28,149 nt of DNA from SZUA-35 sp965530755. GTDB lineage: Bacteria; Actinomycetota; Acidimicrobiia; Acidimicrobiales; SZUA-35. The position numbers were made by a program, and so were the translations under genes. The stretch is from the NCBI GenBank assembly GCA_965530755.1, contig CBESNA010000057.1, forward strand, positions 1-28,149. The letters run 5' to 3'. Positions 23,396-28,149 of the stretch are shown here, one piece after another (positions within the stretch are counted from its first letter, which is position 1; every line of letters starts with the position of its first letter). Under the pieces are notes generated by a model. That model searched no databases, was not told the DNA's origin, and saw only the letters and a list, made by a program, of their open reading frames with translations.

Positions 23396-24058
23396 ATGAC
23401 CGACGCCACGTGGCGCTACCTCGCCCAACTCGTCATCGCACTCCGCCAGTACGGCGTGCGTGGCGCCCGCATCGGCGACCACGTCGCCGAGATCGCCCAG
23501 CACCTCGAGGAAAGCGGCGCCGACCCGGTCGCCGAGTTCGGTACGCCCGGAGAGCTGGCGGCGCGACTCGCCGAGGACGAGCAGCGCATCCCCGCGTGGA
23601 TGCGTTCCTTCGTGGTGCGGCTCGCAACGATGAGCCTGGCCATGGCCGGTGTCGCCATCGGGATGTCGGCGTTCACCGGAGACGGGGAGCGCGCATCGAT
23701 CACCCTTGGCGGCATCACGGGCGCCGTGGGACTGGGCTTGATGATCCTCACACTTTCCCGACTCTTCGCCGACGGGCTGGACGGACGCTCGGCCTGGTCA
23801 GTGGTGCGCCGGCCGGTCGTCGCCGTGTGGCTCGGCGGTTCGGTGCTTGTCTCGATCGTGGGTGCCGCCGACTACGTCATCGCCGAATGGTTACGGCCAA
23901 ACGCACTGGTCGTTGCTGTGCTGCTGGTCGTGATCGGCATCGGGTTCGCCGCTCTCGCCGACTCGCCGGTCCGGTTCCCGGCCCACGCAAAGCACCTGGA
24001 CCGTCTCCGTCGCGGCTTGCTCGCCGGACATGCACCGGCGGTCCCGTCCCGCCACTGA
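23396..24058 (+). CDS. HAAS-type membrane protein (DUF1700-like) paired with PadR
   Basis: 220-residue integral membrane protein. The N-terminal ~60 residues are helical with a HAAS-like pattern (R-x-x-RIGDHVAEIAQHLEESG and FGTPGELAARLAEDEQ), a domain often found immediately downstream of PadR genes and thought to take part in signalling between the membrane and PadR. Four hydrophobic segments follow at about 68-92, 99-122, 142-164 and 168-187. The Arg-rich C-terminal tail is probably cytoplasmic. ATG 23396 starts 1 nt after the padR TGA, with AAAGG about 7 nt upstream, so the two genes are co-transcribed and probably coupled. The biochemical role is not known. Confidence 0.8.
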   Translation: MTDATWRYLAQLVIALRQYGVRGARIGDHVAEIAQHLEESGADPVAEFGTPGELAARLAEDEQRIPAWMRSFVVRLATMSLAMAGVAIGMSAFTGDGERASITLGGITGAVGLGLMILTLSRLFADGLDGRSAWSVVRRPVVAVWLGGSVLVSIVGAADYVIAEWLRPNALVVAVLLVVIGIGFAALADSPVRFPAHAKHLDRLRRGLLAGHAPAVPSRH

Positions 24059-24060
24059 GC

Positions 24061-24121
24061 TGCCCGCTGCGACTTCGGCGGATTCGGCGGGCAAGAGAAC
24101 GGCGGCCGAGACCGCGTCTCG
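24061..24121. terminator. Convergent terminator region between the HAAS and P450 genes
   Basis: A TGCCCGC/GCGGGCA stem (24061-24067 and 24087-24093) is followed by CGAGAC/GTCTCG (24107-24112 and 24116-24121, loop cgc). Both sit in the 68-bp gap between convergent genes. There is no T run, so termination is only likely. Confidence 0.4.
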
Positions 24122-24126
24122 CCCTC

Positions 24127-25395
24127 CTAACCCGGTGTGAATTCGGCCCGTAGGTGCTTGATGCCGTTGACGAAGTTGGAGTTCAGGTAGTCAGGCTCAC
24201 CGACGGCGTGGATGTCCGGGAGCCGCTTGAACAGCTCGCGAAACATGACCGTGATCTCGCGGCGGGCGAGGTTCGCTCCGAGACAGAAGTGGGGTCCGGG
24301 TCCGCCGAAGCCCACGTGGTTGTTCGGCGTTCGCGTGATGTCGAACGTGTACGGATCCTCGAACACGTCCTCGTCCCGATTGGCCGACGCGTAGAACAAC
24401 AGGACCTTCTCGCCCTTCTTCAGCTCGAAGCCGCTGAGCACGTGGTCGGCGTGAAGAGTCCGACGCATGAAGATCACCGGGCTCGCCCAGCGCACGATCT
24501 CCTCGACGGCACCGCGCGAGAGTCCGTCGAAGTCCTCGACCAAGGCCTGGCGTTGTTCTGGGTGCAGGGTCAGCTGGTACAGACCGTGCGAGATGGCGTT
24601 CCTCGTGGTCTCGTTGCCGGCGACGAGCAACAGGACGAAGAACGAGTTGAGGTCGGCCTGCGACAGCACCTCGCCATCGGCATCGGGAGTGATGAGGGCG
24701 GTGGTGAGATCGTCCGTCGGTCGTTCCCGGCGCTCGGCGACCATCTCCTCCATCAGGGCGACCAGTTCCGCACCGGCGATCAGCAGCGCACCGATCAACT
24801 CATCCGGTTCGAGCTCACCCACGTACTCGGGATCACCGGCACCGAGAATCACGTTCGACCGCTCGAAGACGAAGTCCCACTTGTCCTCGGGAACACCCAT
24901 CATCTCGCAGATGATCTGCAACGGCAGACGGGCCGCCACCTCGGTGACGAAGTCGCAACTCCCCTTGGCTGCGATGTCATCGACGACCTTCGCCGCCACC
25001 TCCTGCACCTGATCCTCGACCCGTTTCAGCATCCCCGGCGTGAACGCGGCAGACACGAGCTTGCGCTGGTGTGCGTGGCGCGGATCGTCCATGTTGATCA
25101 TCCCCCCGAAAAACTCGAGGAACTCGGGCGGTAGATCGACGATGCCGGTCGCGCCTTCGGCCGAACCGAAGATCTCGGGGTGTTTCGAGGCGAAGAGCAC
25201 GTCCTTCATCTTCGTGAGCACGTAGTAACCGGGACCGGCCTCCAGAGGACCGAACGCGACCTCGTTGAAGAACGGAATCGGGTTCTCCCGACGGAGTTTG
25301 GTGAACACCCCCTCGCGCTCCTCGCGCGGACGTTCCCAGAAACCGTCCTCGGACAGATCGATCTCTTCGAGGCTGAGCGTTTCGACTGGCTGCAT
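24127..25395 (-). CDS. Cytochrome P450, CYP125/142-like
   Basis: 422-residue soluble bacterial P450 monooxygenase. Motifs are I-helix AGNETT (259-264), ExxR E299-I-V-R302, a PERF-like region with FEDPYTFDITRTPN, and the heme loop FGGPGPHFCLG with Cys371 as axial ligand. AGNETTRN-x-ISHG, NHVGFGG and the C-terminal NGIKHL are characteristic of CYP125/142/124-type enzymes that hydroxylate steroid side chains or branched lipids in Actinobacteria; the substrate here is inference. No ferredoxin or ferredoxin reductase gene is adjacent, so electron partners are encoded elsewhere. The frame is open to a TTG at 25440; I prefer ATG 25395 (MQPVETLSLEE), since the upstream residues are not conserved-looking. 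The gene is divergent from the secreted DUF4214 gene. Confidence 0.93.
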   Translation of the reverse strand: MQPVETLSLEEIDLSEDGFWERPREEREGVFTKLRRENPIPFFNEVAFGPLEAGPGYYVLTKMKDVLFASKHPEIFGSAEGATGIVDLPPEFLEFFGGMINMDDPRHAHQRKLVSAAFTPGMLKRVEDQVQEVAAKVVDDIAAKGSCDFVTEVAARLPLQIICEMMGVPEDKWDFVFERSNVILGAGDPEYVGELEPDELIGALLIAGAELVALMEEMVAERRERPTDDLTTALITPDADGEVLSQADLNSFFVLLLVAGNETTRNAISHGLYQLTLHPEQRQALVEDFDGLSRGAVEEIVRWASPVIFMRRTLHADHVLSGFELKKGEKVLLFYASANRDEDVFEDPYTFDITRTPNNHVGFGGPGPHFCLGANLARREITVMFRELFKRLPDIHAVGEPDYLNSNFVNGIKHLRAEFTPG

Positions 25396-25401
25396 TCGAT
25401 C

Positions 25402-25407
25402 AGTGTG
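25402..25407 (-). promoter_or_regulatory. Weak -10 candidate CACACT of the P450 gene
   Basis: CACACT on the minus strand ends 6 nt before ATG 25395, matching the leaderless spacing but with C in place of the first T. It lends modest support to the chosen start. Confidence 0.25.
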
Positions 25408-25510
25408 ACCCACGGTGCTCGTTGCCGCCACATTGTCCAAGGGTCGCCACTGCGGGTGGTCGAGCGGGTGGAATCACCCAGGTAGTGGTGTCGTTCGAAT
25501 CCGGCGGGAG

Positions 25511-25524
25511 CGGACGGCCGTCCG
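25511..25524. promoter_or_regulatory. 14-bp perfect palindrome upstream of the secreted DUF4214 gene
   Basis: CGGACGGCCGTCCG is a perfect 14-bp palindrome abutting the TAAGAT -10 box. It lies where a repressor or activator could bind. No regulator is known. Confidence 0.45.
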
Positions 25525-25530
25525 TAAGAT
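25525..25530 (+). promoter_or_regulatory. -10 box TAAGAT of the secreted DUF4214 gene
   Basis: TAAGAT ends 9 nt before ATG 25540, predicting a leader of about 2 nt. No -35 is seen; the adjacent palindrome occupies the spacer. Confidence 0.5.
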
Positions 25531-25539
25531 TGCGCTCCT

Positions 25540-27672
25540 ATGACTGTGACACTTCTGAAGCGACTGGCGATGTTGGCGGCACTCGTGACGCTCGCCGCCA
25601 CCCTCAACACCACGGCTGTCTCAGCCCAGGACACTCGGCCGGGCAGCAGCGCATCGCTCGCCGCCGACCAGACACCGGAGCTCCAGATACAGCGCCTCTA
25701 CGGCGCCGTGTTCGACCGTGCTCCCGACGACGGAGGATTCGCCTTCTGGGTCAACGAGCTGAAGTCGGGGGCCCGCAGCCTCCGCGAGATCGCCGACGCA
25801 ATGGTCGGCATCAGCCCAGAGTTCACCGACACCTACGGCAACCTGAACAACCTCGACTTCGTCAATCGGCTCTACCTGAACGTCCAGGGTCGTCCGGGTG
25901 AAGCCGGCGGCGTTGCCTTCTGGAGAGGGCAGCTCGATTCCGGCGCCCGCAGCCGTGGCGGCGTGGTGCTCGGATTCAGTGAGAGCCCCGAGTATCGGGC
26001 AGCCACCGGATCAACGGTGCCGCTCGATCGGCTCTATTGCGCCTTCTTCCTTCGCAACCCCGATGCCGGAGGCAAGAGTTTCTGGACGAGTCGCTATCTC
26101 GTCGATGAGCTCTCACTCGGAGCGATCGCCCAGCAGTTCACCAGCGTGCCCGAGTTCTCGAACCTCTACGGTTCGCTCACCGATCGTGAGTTCGTCGAAC
26201 TCATCTACAAGAACGTCCTCGGCCGCGACCTCCCGCTTGTGGAGATCGGCGGGCCGTCCTTCTGGACCGGCCAGCTCGCCACCGGTGCCCGCACCCGTGG
26301 CCAGGTCATGGTCGCCTTCAGCGAGGCTGCGGAGTATCTCAACCGCTGGGCGCCGAACACCCCATGCCCTGCTGCCGGTAAGGCCCGACCTGACGCCGTC
26401 AATGACTCCGGCACGGTCCTCAGCGCCACCTCGAGCTCCGTCACGATCAACTGGCGCCAGAACGACGTGGTCCCCTTCGGCACCACCGTCGCCATCGCCA
26501 CCCAGGGAACAAAGGGAACCGCTGTCAACAACGGCAACGGCACCTTCACCTACACCCGCAACTCCACCGCCGGCACGACCGACAGTTTCACCTACAAGCT
26601 GACCTCGGCCGACAAGATCACAGACACCGCGACGGTGAACATCACCATCCTCGCGCCGGGAGCCGATGGCATCCCGACCGCCGTGGATGACGTGGCCATG
26701 ACCACTCCGAACACTCCGGTCAACATCCCGTGGGCCGCCAATGACACCACCAATTCCGGCGTCACCGTGCTGTCGATCACCCAGCCGACCAACGGCACCG
26801 TGGTCAACAACGGCAACAACACCTTCACGTACACGCCCAAGGCAGGGTTCAAGAACGCAGCCGACACGTTCACCTACACCCTGACCGATGGTGGAGCCCC
26901 GGCTGATACGTCGACGGCCACCGTGACGGTCAACGTCAGCGCCGGCGGCACGGTCACCGACGCAGCCGTCGACGATCGTGTGATCGTGGTCATCAACACC
27001 GCAACGACGCTGGCACCACTCGCCAACGACAGCGGCGCCGGCCTTGCCATCGCATCGTTCACCCAGCCGAGCCACGGTTCAGTCACCGCCGTCCAGGCGA
27101 CCGGCACGACGACCCTGCGATACACGCCGAACACGGGCTACACCGCAGCACGAACCGGCACCGGCCTCGTCGGTGACACGTTCAGCTACACCCTCACCGA
27201 TGCCGCCGGCAACCAGTCGACCGCGACCGTCGAGGTCGTCGTCCTCGCCAAGCCGGAGTGCGAGGTGTTCATGAACTACCCCTACGAGCCGGAAGTCGGC
27301 GCCGTCGACCCAGCGAACATCGAGCTCTTCTTCTCGAACCTCGGGTGTTTCGAGCTCTACTCGCCGACAGCCAACAAGCAGGTGCAGTGGAACAACATCA
27401 CCGTCGACGGTACGGCCGTGACCACCACGTCGCCGGCTGCCAACAACGTGTTGCGTGATCTGGTTCCCGTCGGCACGAAGGCCGCCGACTTCTCGGTCCA
27501 GGTCGCCGGTACGGCAGTCCTGACGGTCGACGGCGCAACGGCCGTCACGATCCAGTTCCAGCTGCGTTTCTTCAGCACCGACAACGGGGCCACCTGGGCC
27601 CGTGACCCCGCCAGCTTCCGTGGGCGGGGCGACGCCGACGTGACCGTGGCCATCAACCCGCTGGCCTCGTAG
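25540..27672 (+). CDS. Secreted four-unit DUF4214 protein with cadherin/Ig-like repeats
   Basis: 710 residues. A signal peptide is clear: KR at 7-8, a hydrophobic core at about 9-21, and probable cleavage after AVSA at about 29. Four DUF4214 units follow at about 47-100, 105-156, 162-211 and 217-270, each with LY near the start, a G-x2-(F/S)FW or AFW block and an (E)-F/Y near the end. Three Ig/cadherin-like (Big_9-type) domains follow at about 284-372, 380-467 and 475-570, with the recurrent pattern DAVNDS or AVDD, (A/R)ND, S-x-TQP-x-(N/H)G, and TFTY or TFSYTLTDAAG. A C-terminal domain (571-710) of unknown family has Cys574 and Cys603, which could form a disulfide. There is no sorting signal or terminal membrane helix, so release or non-covalent surface binding is likely. 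An adhesive or structural role is inference. Its units resemble those of the partial gene at 1-474. Confidence 0.88.
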   Translation: MTVTLLKRLAMLAALVTLAATLNTTAVSAQDTRPGSSASLAADQTPELQIQRLYGAVFDRAPDDGGFAFWVNELKSGARSLREIADAMVGISPEFTDTYGNLNNLDFVNRLYLNVQGRPGEAGGVAFWRGQLDSGARSRGGVVLGFSESPEYRAATGSTVPLDRLYCAFFLRNPDAGGKSFWTSRYLVDELSLGAIAQQFTSVPEFSNLYGSLTDREFVELIYKNVLGRDLPLVEIGGPSFWTGQLATGARTRGQVMVAFSEAAEYLNRWAPNTPCPAAGKARPDAVNDSGTVLSATSSSVTINWRQNDVVPFGTTVAIATQGTKGTAVNNGNGTFTYTRNSTAGTTDSFTYKLTSADKITDTATVNITILAPGADGIPTAVDDVAMTTPNTPVNIPWAANDTTNSGVTVLSITQPTNGTVVNNGNNTFTYTPKAGFKNAADTFTYTLTDGGAPADTSTATVTVNVSAGGTVTDAAVDDRVIVVINTATTLAPLANDSGAGLAIASFTQPSHGSVTAVQATGTTTLRYTPNTGYTAARTGTGLVGDTFSYTLTDAAGNQSTATVEVVVLAKPECEVFMNYPYEPEVGAVDPANIELFFSNLGCFELYSPTANKQVQWNNITVDGTAVTTTSPAANNVLRDLVPVGTKAADFSVQVAGTAVLTVDGATAVTIQFQLRFFSTDNGATWARDPASFRGRGDADVTVAINPLAS

Positions 27673-27699
27673 ACCAGCGGCCCCCTGGGGCAGATCGAA

Positions 27700-27744
27700 C
27701 ATCGGGCCCACCTCCTTGGATCAGCCAGGGAGGTGGGCCCGATG
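27700..27744 (+). terminator. Strong intrinsic terminator of the secreted DUF4214 gene
   Basis: Perfect 16-bp stem, CATCGGGCCCACCTCC (27700-27715) with its complement at 27729-27744, extendable by four pairs including one T-G to leave an ATCAG loop. It is followed by cgtttt. It begins 28 nt after the stop codon. Confidence 0.85.
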
Positions 27745-27786
27745 CGTTTTCGTCGGGCCCTGCCGGGGAGATGTCATGATCAGAGG

Positions 27787-28149
27787 ATGGCCGAGCAGTT
27801 CGAGTTTCAAGACCTCAGCGACGCTGAGTTCTGGGGTGCGGACCTGAAGCGGGCGACGTTCCGCGATGTCGACCTCACGGGAGCGCGCGTCTCGCATGCC
27901 CGTCTGGTTGACGTCGTCATCGATGCCGAGATCGATCGTCTCATCGTCAACGGAGTGGATGTCACCGCATACGTCAACGAGCGCGACGAGTGGATTGCCC
28001 TTCGTTCGCAGATCCGCCCGACCGACCCCGACAGCATGCGCCAGGGATGGCGGGTCTTCGTCACGGCATGGGGCAACGCAATCGAGCGGGCGCGAGGTCT
28101 TACCGAGACACAGCGACACGCAACCGTCGACGGGGAGTGGTCGTTCGTC
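27787..28149 (+). CDS. Pentapeptide-repeat/DinB-superfamily protein, N-terminal part (3' end outside window)
   Basis: 121 residues are visible with no stop before the window end. The N-terminus has pentapeptide-like units (DLSDAEFWGADLKRATFRDV, then DLTGARVSHARLVDV), followed by IDRLIVNGVDVTAYV and then a helix with PTDPDSMRQGW and W-x-NAIERAR, ending near DGEWSFV. This order, a short pentapeptide stretch followed by a DinB-like four-helix domain, matches actinobacterial DinB-family proteins, which resemble thiol-dependent transferases in fold; function here is unknown. ATG 27787 is chosen because CATGAT ends 6 nt upstream, resembling the leaderless pattern with a C-for-T change; AGAGG is too close to act as a Shine-Dalgarno. 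It follows the strong terminator, so it is transcribed on its own. Confidence 0.75.
   Translation, partial: MAEQFEFQDLSDAEFWGADLKRATFRDVDLTGARVSHARLVDVVIDAEIDRLIVNGVDVTAYVNERDEWIALRSQIRPTDPDSMRQGWRVFVTAWGNAIERARGLTETQRHATVDGEWSFV

Noticed and set aside
22843..24146. 15-bp identical direct repeat CCGGTGTGAATTCGG at 22843-22857 and 24132-24146 flanking the padR-HAAS cassette, considered as an insertion footprint
   Set aside because: A shared 15-mer is expected about 0.4 times by chance in 28 kb. The second copy is inside the P450 coding end and the flanks do not match further.
25600..27240. Repeated similar segments, considered as a DNA repeat or CRISPR array
   Set aside because: The repetition is at protein level (DUF4214 and Ig-like domains) with diverged DNA and no regular spacer pattern.

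Overview
This is a gene-dense, GC-rich chromosomal stretch that looks actinobacterial, and I would guess class Acidimicrobiia. That placement is inference from gene content: secreted DUF4214 proteins, a three-gene menaquinone-type succinate dehydrogenase, SCP2 and NTF2-like proteins, a CYP125/142-like P450, and many leaderless GTG genes. No rRNA, tRNA, IS element, prophage or CRISPR array is visible.

Layout. 1-474: the 3' end of a secreted DUF4214 protein. 527-4167: a MoxR/ChlI-type AAA+ ATPase divergent from a glycoside hydrolase family 2 protein that lacks the expected nucleophile. 4298-7834: sdhCAB, closed by a 23-bp hairpin. 7931-9525: a DUF368 (PopT-type) polyprenyl-phosphate transporter convergent with a lipocalin-like actinobacterial protein. 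9621-12464: xylA-xylB. 12475-16213: two adjacent membrane-associated GTPases and an SCP2-like protein. 16506-19003: an Fpg/Nei glycosylase with a broken zinc finger, an NTF2-like protein and malate dehydrogenase. 19149-24058: a heterodimeric ABC exporter divergent from a PadR regulator and a HAAS-type membrane protein. 24127-28149: a cytochrome P450, a large secreted DUF4214/Ig-like protein with a strong terminator, and the start of a pentapeptide/DinB-type protein.

How the genes fit together. SDH and MDH supply two TCA-cycle steps, with SDH also feeding the respiratory chain. XylA and XylB carry xylose to xylulose 5-phosphate. The PadR/HAAS genes and the divergent asymmetric ABC pair resemble an LmrR-LmrCD-type regulated multidrug export module.

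Regulation. Eight genes have a TANNNT -10 hexamer 6 or 7 nt before the start codon, which predicts leaderless transcripts. In two of them the -10 begins with the stop codon of the preceding gene. The most unusual non-coding signal is a 51-bp repeat, present as two near-identical copies and one diverged copy, that starts 1-2 nt after a stop codon and always in the orientation of the gene it follows.

I see no clearly new multi-gene defence or biosynthetic system. The best leads are the stop-codon-adjacent repeat family, the GH2 and Fpg proteins with substituted key residues, and the palindromic operator candidates in front of padR and the large secreted protein.
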